DNA of 64,000 nt from Viola odorata (Eukaryota; Streptophyta; Magnoliopsida; Malpighiales; Violaceae). Below, piece by piece: positions 50,083-61,758 of this stretch. The notes beneath the pieces were generated by a model, which did no database searches, was not told where the DNA came from, and saw nothing but the letters and a program-made list of their open reading frames with translations. Position 1 is the first letter of the stretch, and every line of letters starts with the position of its first letter. Location of the stretch: NCBI GenBank assembly GCA_963691705.1, contig OY829538.1, forward strand, positions 52,107,151-52,171,150, in the 5' to 3' direction. A program made the translations under genes and the position numbers.

Positions 50083-51813
50083 CTATATATATTTTGATGT
50101 CACTCTCACATTAATTAATTTTCCCGTATAATTTTTCCAAGTTGAGTATAGGAACGAATGAAGACGTTTTCAGATTGGAAAACAATGATAAAATAGTTAA
50201 AACCAATGGGGACAAATTACGTCGTGGTGTTTTTATCTTGTTTCAGATGGGAGAATCAATTTGCATGCTTTGCAGGACTAAATGCACGTCTCTAGCTTAT
50301 TCCAATGAAACAAAACTCTCTTCATAAAAAACAGGGAAATTCTAAAAAAAACAAAAACCATTTGTCCAGAAAACGTAAATTATTATTTTTGAACCTTCTG
50401 TAAGTATGCGTCACTCTTTCTTTCTTAGTTAAATGACTCCAAAAAATTTAGTTTAATTTCGTCTGATTTTAACTCACTCTCTAACGTTTTTTTCTCCTTG
50501 TACACACGTCATTCTTATATTTACTAGTAGTTTTTTATTTAGTAAAATATAAATATAACTTAATATGAAAGAAATAAACTCCAATTATTTCTTAGCACAC
50601 CAGTTAATAAAAATATTAGTATTAAATAGTTAATATTTTTAAAATTATTCTTTTCTATTTATTTCCATGATATAAGACACGTCGTTTATTCTCTCCATAA
50701 ACTAATATATATCTACCCCAAAACTATTCTGACTCATTTGAACTAAAAAGAAAACAAAGAAAAGGATCTAAAATCCTTTTAAAAAACCCAAAATTCTTCC
50801 TCACTTTGAAATTATGTCCGTAGTTGTCACGGACAATTAGTATATTTAATTAACACGATGTCTTGGTTTTAAAATAAGGATAGCATTGTAATTTCAAGTG
50901 TAAAAAAAGATAGCGAAAGTGTGGATATCAATTAGTAGCGTGTGAATATCCTCAACCTTAGTATATTTATGTAATTATTATTTTGACTATATTAATGGGC
51001 TAAGCTATTTGGTTTTGGTTTTGGGCTTGGGCTTGGACTTGGGCTTGGGATTGGGATTGGGATTGGGATTGGGCTTGGGCTTGTGTAGTTAGTCCAATAG
51101 ATTGTTATTAGTTATTCCCTATTGGACTTTGCCGAAATTGTTCTCAACAATTGGTGCGGTGAGTGTGGAGTCGCCGCCGAGTACTTGTTTCTTCTTCAGC
51201 GATGGTAAACAACGACGTTACCTTCATCGTTGTTGATTTGGTGAGGTTAGCTACCAAACAAGATCTGCGTAGTACTCCACTGAGCAAAGACCCTTCGATT
51301 TCCTCTTTTGCTGCAGAGATCGATTCCATTAAGGAATCTGGTTTAGTCCGCAAATCTGACCTTATTGGCTTGGTCCCAAAATCACATAAAAATGTAAAAA
51401 CCTGCAACGGAGCGCCGGGTATAAGCTAATATAATGGTTAGTGGTCAACAAGGTGTTACGGATTAATAGTGCTACTGGCCAAGTCACAATAAATCATTAC
51501 GTTTATAATTGAGTCAAGTTATAGGTCGACATTAATAATTTCTGTCAAAAAATATTAATATTTTATCTGACATACTACTAGACACATTTTGCAAAAAGTA
51601 CCAAAGTAGAAAGTGCTTGAAATTGCTGAGTTTCAAGATGCAATGCAAGATGTACAAGGAGCCCCTATTTATTTTGTGCTGCACAAATCATTTGTATGCT
51701 ACACCCACTTCAACCCAAAGAAAAAGAAAAAAAGGAAAGAAATCTTCCTGTCAATTTCTCTGGAAAAGTGCAGCAGTTTGCTCTTAGGGCGAAGGCCAAT
51801 TGCTTGGATAAGG
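50083..51813. other. Intergenic between SSL and the acyl-activating enzyme
   Basis: Upstream of the SSL gene. About 51019-51086 is a degenerate hexamer array of ttgggc/ttggga units. At about 51095-51165 the sequence (ctattggactttgccg, then caacaattggtgcggtgag) resembles an LTR end followed by a primer-binding region of a copia-like element, from memory only. An 88-residue plus frame at 51163-51429 has no recognised domain. The inverted copy of the next gene's end occupies 51743-51810. Confidence 0.4.
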
Positions 51814-51886
51814 CTATGTATCCAAGCAATTGGCCTTCGCCCTAAGAGCAAACTTCTGCACTTTTCCAGAGAAATTGACAGGAAGA
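51743..51886. repeat. 68-bp near-perfect inverted repeat with 8-base loop
   Basis: The left arm (51743-51810) and right arm (51819-51886) are reverse complements with a single mismatch (gcagcag versus gcagaag near 51773). The spacer is aggctatg. The right arm is the final 68 bases of sense coding sequence of the acyl-activating enzyme gene (minus strand), and the stop codon (51814-51816) lies in the spacer. A transcript reading through would fold into a long hairpin. Confidence 0.93.
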
Positions 51887-54800
51887 TCACCAAAAGCTAC
51901 ACTCTTTGGAACCATATGTATTGGCAGATGATCACCACAGAACTCAATAATCTCTTCAGGATTAGTATCACCACACCCAACTCTCAGTTTCACAAAAGCA
52001 CAAGCCACTTCCTTTAAAAACGCATCAGCTTTTCCAACCACAGCAGCTTCTGAAACCTTTGGATGACTTAACAGTACTGCTTCTACCTCCAATGTGCTCA
52101 CACTCTTTCCCCCAACAAAGATCATGTCTTTCGCCCGGTCCTTCATCTGTATCCAACCATTCGAATGCCTTACGCCGAGGTCCCCTGTATGATACCATCC
52201 TCCCCTGAAAGCTTCCTGAGTAGCTTCAGGATTTTTAAGATATCCTGACATCAAATTGTTGCTCCTAAACATAACTTCACCTATTGTTTCCCCGTCGGGC
52301 GGAACACTCTTCATGGTCTTAGGATCTTTCACATCAACCCCTTCAATTAAAATGTTGTGCAGACCTTCTCTGCATTCGATTCTCTGCTGTTCATCTGCCG
52401 AATTCGAATGAGGCTTCCATGGCCTAACAATTGCAGGACCAAGAGCCTCAGTCATTCCATACCCATGCATTACATTAAACCCCAATTCTTCAACTTTATA
52501 GAGGGTTTTCAAGTTTGGCAATGCCCCAGCTACAATCACATTAACCTTACATTGAAACCGCGAGGGGGTTCGATCGATTTCAGGTGCATCAGCAATCATG
52601 TTCAAAATCACTGGCGGGCCGCAGAAATGAGTTACATTCTGAAGCAGAATGGCATCAAAAATGACTTGAGCAGATACATTTCTTATACAGACATTGGTTC
52701 CACCAAGTGCAGCTATTGCCCAAGTTAGACACCAACCGTTACATCGAAACATGTCCACAGTCCATAAAAACACAGGCATTTGTCTCATGTCATATCTGAA
52801 GATTTCCGCTAATGAATTCAGATAAGCAGCTCGATGACTGTAGACAACCCCTTTAGGATTCCCCGTAGACCCTGAAGTGAAATTGACCGAAATCGGGTTG
52901 CATTCGTTGTGCGGTCTTACGATCTCAAACTCAGGATCCACCACAGCAACAAGATCATTGTAGTCCAGGGTACGGGATTCGTGCTCGATGGGAATCAAAG
53001 AATTTCCTACATCACATTCAGGGATTAACACAACTTGGGGTGCCTTGAATTTCTTTAGGGAGAGTGTTTGAAGAGAGTTGAGGACAGTATCTACAAATTG
53101 ATAATCCACAAAAATGAGTTTGGGCTCTAGTTGCTCTAAAAGTAATGATAGTGTCGGTGCATCCAACATTGTATTGAGGGCAGAAAGAACTGCCCCAGCC
53201 ATCGGAACACCAAAATGTAACTCGTACAGTGCTGGGACATTAGGGGCTAATGCTGCAACCTGCTCAAGTAATGCAAAGTTAGAGCCTGGACATGCTGATT
53301 TACGTTCTTCTCTTTCAATCTTTATATATATAATTTTAAATTTTAAATTAATATATAGACAAAATAATAATAATAATTCTAACTTTTGATTAAAACATGA
53401 CCTGATTAATCTCATCCATTCATTACAAATAAATGGTTGAGATTTGATTGTGTTTTCTTAAATCTTAATAGGAAGCAGAAATTATGTTGTTTTCTATTTT
53501 TAGACTCTGTCATATATCATATTTGTTAAATTATAATGATAACTATTAAGTTCCTACCATCTTTGTACTAAAAATCGTATAAATATATGATTATTCTATT
53601 AGAGATAATATAATATATAAACTATATTCAATATCATTAAAACATCCCAATATTTTCAGAAAATTTTAAAACAAAAATTACGAACCAATGGAAAAAATTT
53701 CAATTATAGCCAAGTTTGAGTTAAAATAGTTTATAGTTTTTTGGTTTATACCGTATTAAAATAATTTGATTCAAGGGCTTGTGCTGTGTATTATGATTAT
53801 ATATGAGTGACGGTGATGAAATTTTTACCGAAAAGATAAATGACAATATTTTTTTAATAATTTTTTAACAACTAAAATTTTGATTTTTTAAGAAACTAGT
53901 TGTGTATAAATTACAAGTTTTTGCAATATAAAGCTGGAATTGAAGATTTTGAATTTGAACTTGTATGTTATATCTAAATGAAAATCAACATTAAGAATCT
54001 TGAAAAAAAATAGTTTGAAGCATAAATTCTAAAGATTTCTACTTGTTTTTTTAATAAAAGAAACTAGGGTTAAATAACAAGCTCAAGTTTATGACGAAAA
54101 TATTTAACTAAATACTAATTTTAAAGAGAAAAAAATTAAAAATTGTCAATAATAGTATAGTAGTAGTACTAGACTAGTTGAACAAGTGGCAATAATAAAA
54201 TTGAAGTTAATTAAAAAAATCAACGAAGAAAAAGGGAGAGCAATAAAAAATTTAAAGTCTACAAAATCTTCTTCGTGTAGTTTTAAAAATTGCAAAATAA
54301 AACATATAATTTCCTAAAATTTATAATTTTATCTAATAGTTAAAATGTTTAAATAAAATAGTAAAAAGTTGGAAAAAATTGTAGAAAAATGGAGAAAAAC
54401 GTATCGAATAAGGTAAGGCCTAAGAAGGACTGCTTTATAAACTATAGTGGTTGGTGCCTTGATCATAATAGAGTAGTCCTGCCATAAGCAGAGAATTAGA
54501 AGTGAATAGTTGACCATTGACTCAATAATATATATATTTATTATTTGCTACCATATTTATTACTATTTATTATTACGTGGGCTCTTGAATAATTTAGAAG
54601 AGAAATGGTCGTTGCTGCGGTTGGGCTCATTGCGTTGGACTTGGGCCTACCTTAATTTACTTGTTGACTTACAATATGTATCATTAAATCTTTTACGAAA
54701 ATTGAATCAATGATTTAAAAAAAAAAAAAAAAGTATCAAACTATTCACACTAAATCAACCCGTTGTTAATATATTACATCTTTATTAGTTATTACAACTT

Positions 54801-57207
54801 CATTTTTGGTGTTTTTGTTGTTAAAAAAAGGTGGGAAAGAAAACTTATCTTTTCCTCCACTAGACGTTGGTTAGAAAAACTTTCATTTTTATATATAATT
54901 TAGCAAATCCAAGTCAGAAACTGCTATGTTATGCTGTATTAAAAAAAAATGATTTACATACTAACAAATCATACAAACATTTCGTAAAAAAATCCTACAA
55001 ATGATAACAAGAACACAATGTAAAAAGAGTTTATAATGATGTATATTTCAAAATGAATACGGCGCTGTTTTGTTTGAATATGACGTACTAGTCGTAGTGG
55101 GCCGTGTTGCTAGTTGTAGCTTGACTCCCATTATAGACAAGTCAATCAGTCAAAGTAGGACAATGCCCATTTTCTAAACGGGGGCCAGACAGGGTGGCTA
55201 GGGGCCTTGGCCCACCCCTAAACTTTTAGGGATGTATCCATTTAGTCTTTTAAATTTTATAATTGTTAATTAATAAAAAAAATTATATTTTGTCCTCCAT
55301 TTTTTTATTTTTTTATTATAGTCCTTAAATGTTAATTTTTTTTAATTAATCTTATTTTTATTTATTCAAAAATTCTATATTTGATTTCGAAAATTTAATT
55401 GGACTTTAGAAATGATTTAAAATTTTAGTTAATTTTCAAATAGTGGTAAATAAATCAAAACTTTCTAAATATATTTTATTAGCTTTTATAATTTTCTAAC
55501 ATAGTTCCTACATATTTCATGTGTCAACTTTTATACTCTCTCCTGATTTTATTAACTGTCATTTTTTACTCTTTGGAAAGAGAAAAAATGACAATTAATA
55601 AAATCCGGAGGGAGTATTAGAGTATAAACTTATATAGAAATGTACTAAAAAAATCTATGTAGTAACATGTGAGAAAAAAAAAAAAATTAGTCTATCACTG
55701 TATCTAATTCGCCCCCAAACTATTTTTTCTAACTCCATCCCTAATTCTAGTCTATTATGGGTGGCGAAGCTAGGAAGAATTTTCTCCAGGTCAAATGTAA
55801 TACTAAGTCTTTTGAGAGATCAAATATAATAAATTAATTTTAAAAATATAAAAATTATAAGTGTCATATTGTAAAATTTAAAAGTTTTGGGGATAAATAT
55901 TACAAATTTCCAAAAAAATATCAAATTTAAGAATTATTGTGGAGGGTTTTAAAAATTGGGGGCCATACAATGATGCTTCGCCATCGAATGCAGGAACACG
56001 ATTTTATAAATAAGTAAATAAGGCTAATAATAAATACATTTCATTTCAACTACTAATAAATATGTCAATACCAACTATAGTCTATAGGGACCGGTGACCC
56101 GTGTTGACTTAAAAACTCCGACGGGAGTTGATACATTAAGTTTATACCAAACTCTAAGATGATCAAATTTATCCAATTTTAATTAACGGACGAGTTATTT
56201 TTCTTCAAAATCTAACAATATTTAAATTAAATTAAGCTTGAAGAAGAAAAAATTAAAGGATAGCAAAGTGATCGTAAAGATGTGCATCTTTTGCACGATG
56301 TGCACTTTAATAATACATCATTTTCTGTTTATGCCAAAATGTTATTTTCAAGTTGCAATCATTTAGCACGTATCATTGACTATATAAAAGCTATGACTTG
56401 TTCCCATACCTCACAAGGCGAACCATGTGACATTCATTCTTCATGCTAATAAAACCTACCGGGTTCTGAGTCGTTTCGTAAACTAATTGAACATATCATA
56501 AATTGACTTGCTCCAAATTAAGACAAAACTACATATGCTGTGTTTTTATTTTTCTAATTTCGAGCTACTTGTAAAGCTAAATAACTAAAGGAAATTTATA
56601 TATGTACTTAGGCACAAATGTTGTTATAAATACAAAATAAAAAATAAATAAGTTAAGAGATTTGAGACTTAAACTCGAGAAAATCAATGAGCGGATCGTA
56701 GTTATTGATGATTACTAACACTATATACGTGCATACTTTCCAACAATTGGATGATAAATAGTCCAATCATCTTCTTTTTTCTTTTTCACCTAGTTCTCTC
56801 ATTCAACGGTAAGAAAATGTCTACACATATAGTGTCTGGATCCTATCATGTTCAATATCCTTTTTCCAGTTTAACGACTAAAGATCGCTTAAAAAACACA
56901 GTAACTTCATAAGATTTCTCAAAATGAAGAGAAACTAAATTAGAAGAGAAGATATAAAGAGAGCAGAACTTACAATATCACCAGGGATAATCTGGAAGCG
57001 TTGTACCAACGAGGAAGAGAGGTTGAGACATCTTTGAAAAGTTTGTATCCATGAGAATCGAACACTACTTCCATAAACAATGGAAGTCTTGTCTCCATAA
57101 ACATGCGCTGCTCGCTCTAGGAAGCTTATCGGCGACAAGGCCACGAAGTTTGCTGCAAAGCAATGGCCATGATCATCACCAAACCAGCTACTGTACTGAT
57201 CTTCCAT
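51814..57207 (-). CDS. Acyl-activating enzyme (AMP-dependent CoA ligase family), 2 exons
   Basis: Exons 56974-57207 and 51814-53259 join in frame (GDI|VAALAPNVP), giving 559 residues, the usual size for plant AAE / benzoate-CoA-ligase-like enzymes that form acyl-CoA via acyl-AMP. Motifs: P-loop-like FTSGSTGNPKGVVYSHRAAY (about residue 205), HGYGMTEALGP, EVMFRSNNLMSGYL, GWYHTGDLGV, KDRAKDMIFVGGKS, and the catalytic lysine region NFSGKVQKFALR. Two oddities stand out. A family MFHCNGWC motif reads MFRCNGWC here. The C-terminus stops at RAKANCLDT with no SRL/SKL-type peroxisomal signal, ending in the loop of an inverted duplication, so the original end has probably been lost. The 3.7-kb intron holds a Stowaway MITE. 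A TATA box (gctataaata) is at 57291-57300. Substrate unknown. Confidence 0.88.
53260..56973 (-). other. Large intron of the acyl-activating enzyme gene
   Basis: About 3.7 kb, very AT-rich, with GTAAGT donor and GAGCAG acceptor on the minus strand. Besides the Stowaway element it contains a probable MITE at about 55750-55990, judged by ggtggcgaagc near the left and gcttcgccatc near the right. It also contains a G/C patch at about 55185-55215 with ggggccttggcccacccc. No nested gene is seen. Confidence 0.55.
55536..55614. mobile_element. Stowaway MITE (79 bp) in the AAE intron
   Basis: The left end CTCTCTCCTGATTTTATTAA and the right end (reverse strand CTCCCTCCGGATTTTATTAA) are long inverted repeats covering almost the whole element. 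It is flanked by TA on both sides (55534-55535 and 55615-55616), the target of Tc1/mariner-type MITEs. Confidence 0.8.
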
Positions 57208-57300
57208 AATTAATGCTTACGTCTAACACGAAACAAGTGAGAATGGTTTTTTTTTTGTTTGGGTATGATAGAGATAAGAGTACTATTTAATATTTATAGC

Positions 57301-60300
57301 TAGGCTGCAAATCTTTAAGTGAAGAGTTTGATTAGATGAGCATGTTGTGCAAATTGCGAGGAATAATAGATATATGTTGGTTGAATTAATGATGTGTGAC
57401 TCAGACCATTCGATGCACATTAAATATGAAAAATAATGAATTCTCTCCCCGGGGCTAATAATAATGCTCATCAATTTGCGAGGGGTGGACTTGGAGAAAT
57501 TATTCACTACTGATTTGATTGTATTATAAGAATGGACGAATGATGTACTCAGAGTAATAGATTAAGACGGTTGATTATGAAATATTTTGTATCTTTTGGA
57601 GCGGTATAATGTCTCTTTAGATTTTATTTTTTGAGGTCGAGTTTAGTTTGGTAGAAGAATAGCTTATACTCCTATTTGTTGCCTATTTTAAGTCGAGAAT
57701 AGTTTTTTTTTTCCAGCTCACTTCTTATAGTTGTCTTTATATATTTTCAGCTTATAAACATAAATAGAGTGTGATGGCACTGGCACGTATGCAATGTGCG
57801 TCATGACCATTATAATTCTCACATCACAAGTACATACGTGAGCATATTCTTATAAATTAAGTTACATAATATCGGTGACTATGATATAATGTAATTAGGT
57901 GCTATAGATGACTATATATATTATATATTTTGAAAGTCTACTGTTAATTATCTAATCTAAAAAATCGAACAAAAATAAAAAAGACAAAATATTTAAAGTT
58001 TTGAGTTCAAATCTTATAAAAAAAACAATATAAAAGTTTCTTAAATGTTTTTATAGTTTTTTTTGATTATTTAATTTTTTTAATATTAATTTTTTTAATG
58101 GAACCGAACTAAATTGGACCATTTGTTTAGGTCCAAATAAGTTCTCCAATATAAGGAAATGTAATAATCGGATGGTTTATGGTTTTTTCTAAAAATCGGA
58201 GTGAATTGTACCATAGATAACCCTAAAGATATTAGAACTACTATAGGTTTTGAACTGAAATTCTAACAAAAAAAAAAGGATTAAAATTTAATACGCTTTA
58301 ATATATTTAAGATTAAAACATAAAGACTTAAACGTTTAGCAGTGGTTATATCTCAAAAACCTTCAAATATTTTACACAATAAAATATTAGCCGACAACTT
58401 GACTTCACGACGTGTGATTGTAAAATTCAAAGAATACATACATGTATAACTTGTACTCCCCGTTGTACTACTTTGCATGTTTTCTATTTTTCTGTTTTTA
58501 ATTACTTTTAAGAAAAAATATAGAGTATTTCTGAATGTATATCTCAGCCCCAGCCAACAGAACGAAACATCTGAATTTTAATTAATTATTTTATTTTCAA
58601 ATCCCCTTGACATTATGTTGTCATTTTTTTTTTTGAAAAGAAGAAGAAAAGGTTAGGTATGGTTAATTAAATGTGACCTGATTCTCCACATTCCTTATAT
58701 AATGACATGATGAGCTAAATTCCACTTTAGTTTAAAAAATCATAGGCAGGAGACGAATTGGGTGTGTGACACTGTCCGTACCTTCCTGGAGGTTGCCAAT
58801 CCTCCCAACGTTTTAGGCATATCAAGAGATGCATCTCTCCGCATATAATATTAAACCCGATAATTAATTAGTTGAGATTTATTCTTCGCGTATTAAATTA
58901 TATTTAATAACTAAGTAAAATATAATTTAATTATTACTACGTAGTGAGGTATTTCTGATGTATCTAAGATTTTCTATATAATGTTTCTAATGAAATTTGT
59001 CACGGATAAACCTAGTCCACCGTATAAGATATTACACTAGCTAAATAGTAAAACAAATTCAATTTTAGTTATTCGAGATTTTTCTTTTCTTTTTTGCTTT
59101 TCCAAAAACTAATTATTAAGCTGATTCAAAAATCAGAAATCTTAGTTAGATTACAAAAATCATCAAAAAATGAAATTTATTTTTGTAGATTTCTGATTCG
59201 ATCCTTAAGCTACTAAAAGGAGTGATGACTTCTACGCTTGGATGTAAAGATATCTTCGGACTGATGCTTTCTACTCTTTCGTAGTTTAATAATTTGGATT
59301 GGGCCGCACGTCAGAGGAATCTTCCTCTTATCTTCAATTTAATTATTGCCACTTTCGGTACGAACTGTATTCACTCGTTTTTTAACTTAATATTGCATGG
59401 TTTAAACAAAAAAAACAAAAATATTGTATTTTTTTTATGAAAAAAGATCTCTTGTTAATTTGACTCAATGAAACTGAAAATAAAGACTAATCATACGCAC
59501 TAAATTATTAGAGTTAATTTAATCAACAATCAATATGCAACACAATAATTTTTTTGCCCAAATATTAATAACTCCTAGATAAACAAATAATTAAAAACAA
59601 TAAAGAAAAAACACCAAAAATGTTGGAGTGTATAAACTAAAATCTCATATCGAAAAGATAAAATGATAAAAAGTAAATATAAAAGGAGTTGATTTCTCAT
59701 GAAATGATACATTTTAAGAAAACCGTACGGGTTTAGGAAAAATTAGACAATATCATTACATGTAAAGAGATCGATGGAGTTTTATTTTCCCAACAAGTGG
59801 AAACAGAGCTGATGGTTCGAAAGATTTATGGATTGGACCAGATGATTTGGTGGGACAAATGTGTGGATGATGTTCCAAGCCTAATGCACGGGGGTCTGGT
59901 TTGGTGTCCATAAATAATACTCGGATGATGACGACGACACACAATGATGGGGGATTCCACATTTCATGTGAGTTGATGGGCAAATGGTAGCTTTTACTCA
60001 ATTCGTACCTGAATACGAAGTACAATGAATCTCTAAAAGGAACTTGAAATTGGTGGATTCTCTCTAAAACTATAAAGAACTTTGTTCGTAAAGAAGAGTA
60101 TTGATGGTGGGCTTGGTAATTTTTTGTTCGAGGGGAATTGTTGGCATGTCGAAATCAAAGTCTGACATTGTAAAAATAAAAGAAATAAAAAGTAAATATT
60201 TAAAGAGTTGATTTATTAATGAAATGGAACCTTTTAAGAAAATCGTTCAAGTTTATATTTAAAGTGAACAATATCTTTTATGCAACAAGAATTTTATTTC

Positions 60301-61530
60301 CCAAACATGAACATGTAAGTAATAATAATAGGGAAAAAAGACTCGCACCCATCTTAATTATTAGTATTTAAAAGATCTTTTTTCCTAACCAAAAAAAAAA
60401 GAAAAAAGAAAAAAGAAAAAATAAAGACAATTTCCTATACTTATTGACTCAGACAACACTGTCATTAAATAATGTAACCACTAAGTACCTCATTTTCAAC
60501 CAAGTATAGGGATGACAATTCCCCGCGGATGTACACCCAATACCTGTAATTGTGAATGAGTATTATCCGTATATTGTGAGTATTTTGTGGGTATAAATAT
60601 ATCTGCATTTTGCGGGTATAAATATATCTACATTTTGCGAGTATAGATGTGAGTATGGATAATATTTACCCGTTTCAATACCCGCACTAAGTAACCGCAG
60701 TATAAATAAATATAATATTTTAATATATAATTAATTCAATATATTAGGGGTGGGCAAAATTTCCGTTACCTGAAATTCCGATTTTCCATCCCGAATTTTT
60801 TTTAATTTCGGATCGAAAATTTTGGGTATCAAAAATTTCGGATCGAAAAGATAATACTCTAAAAAAGACTTGTGAATTTTTATTTCTCTAACAAATAGCT
60901 CTCAAACACCCGGATTTTAACGAGAAAGGTAATATTAATAACATTCAATTAATTAAACACTACCTTTAATCACTTAAATATTTAATATTTTAAGCGTGAA
61001 AGTTCTATCGAACCGTCACTAATTAAGTGGATAAACTCTTAACCACTAAGTGAAAGATTTTGATATATTTGGTAATCAATATATATTGAATATAGTAATA
61101 ATTTCAAAACAATATCATGAGTCATGATCACTAGAAAAGGTTAAGAAAAGAAAATTATTACGAGTCTAGTTGTGCAACAAACAAAACCTAATTTAGGAAT
61201 GTGAATCGTGACCTTGTCTCCCCAAACAACCTCCTAAAAAAAGTTGGCGTTTTAGTACTAAACTGCTAATTAAAAGGGTAAGGTATCCCCGTGTATGATA
61301 CGAGTGCACGTCGCGGCCAAATGAATCTTAAAAAATCATAAGTCTGCCTAATCTCTCCCTCTCAATTATTATTGAGCCTCTAAAAGGCTCTCTCTCATCT
61401 TTGCCATTAGATCAAGAAAAAGAAAAAGAAAAGAAAAGACATCTAATATTCTTGTTTCCCATCATTTTCTCCGGTTATATAGTTTCTTGAATCAAGATTT
61501 GTAAAGTTACAAGTTGTTGAAGAAAGAATC
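57301..61530. other. Intergenic, with possible hAT-type ends
   Basis: No gene is supported. A minus frame at 59756-60025 (89 residues) has no family resemblance. At about 60505 the sequence agggatgacaattccccgcg and at about 60745 aggggtgggcaaaatttccg both look like hAT termini, but partner ends and target duplications were not found. An A-rich poly-purine stretch lies at about 60390-60425. The last 150 bases should contain the promoter and leader of the NOI gene. Confidence 0.35.
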
Positions 61531-61758
61531 ATGGCATCCCAAGACCAAGGCGGGCGTCCTCTACCAAAATTCGGGGAATGGGATGTTAATGATCCAGCCG
61601 CCGGCGAAGGTTACACGGTGATATTTAACAAAGCTAGGGATGATAAGAAAACCAATGGGGCAGGCGGCACATCGCAGAAAAAACGCAACGATCAACAGAA
61701 TAATTCTGCCAAGAAATCGGTGAAGAGATGGTTTTGTTTTACAGTTGTTGAGGAGTGA
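61531..61758 (+). CDS. NOI-domain protein (RIN4-like family), 75 aa
   Basis: The protein carries the plant NOI motif, LPKFGEWDVNDPAAGEGYTV followed by IFNKARDDKKT (about residues 11-41). This is the conserved segment of RIN4, where bacterial effectors act in immunity, and of small NOI proteins thought to sit at the plasma membrane or exocyst. After a basic, glutamine/asparagine-rich linker it ends SVKRWFCFTVVEE; the single cysteine in a hydrophobic, basic context could be a lipid-attachment site as in RIN4, but this is inference. The full frame is in one exon, whereas I recall introns in many NOI genes. The ATG at 61531 has an AAGAATCATGGC context, suitable for plants. Family call is firm; the precise role is unknown. 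Confidence 0.88.
   Translation: MASQDQGGRPLPKFGEWDVNDPAAGEGYTVIFNKARDDKKTNGAGGTSQKKRNDQQNNSAKKSVKRWFCFTVVEE

Noticed and set aside
51163..51429. 88-residue plus frame near 51.2 kb
   Set aside because: No recognised domain; overlaps an open antisense frame and a suspected LTR remnant, so I cannot support it as a gene.
51613..52017. 134-residue plus frame
   Set aside because: Antisense shadow of the acyl-activating enzyme end, kept open by the inverted repeat.
53260..53415. Extension of the AAE second exon upstream to a start near 53415
   Set aside because: The residues there are intron translation; a clean AG acceptor at 53260 joins the conserved GDI|VAALAPNVP to the real first exon at 56974-57207.
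59756..60025. 89-residue minus frame
   Set aside because: No homology that I recognise and no supporting splice or promoter context.
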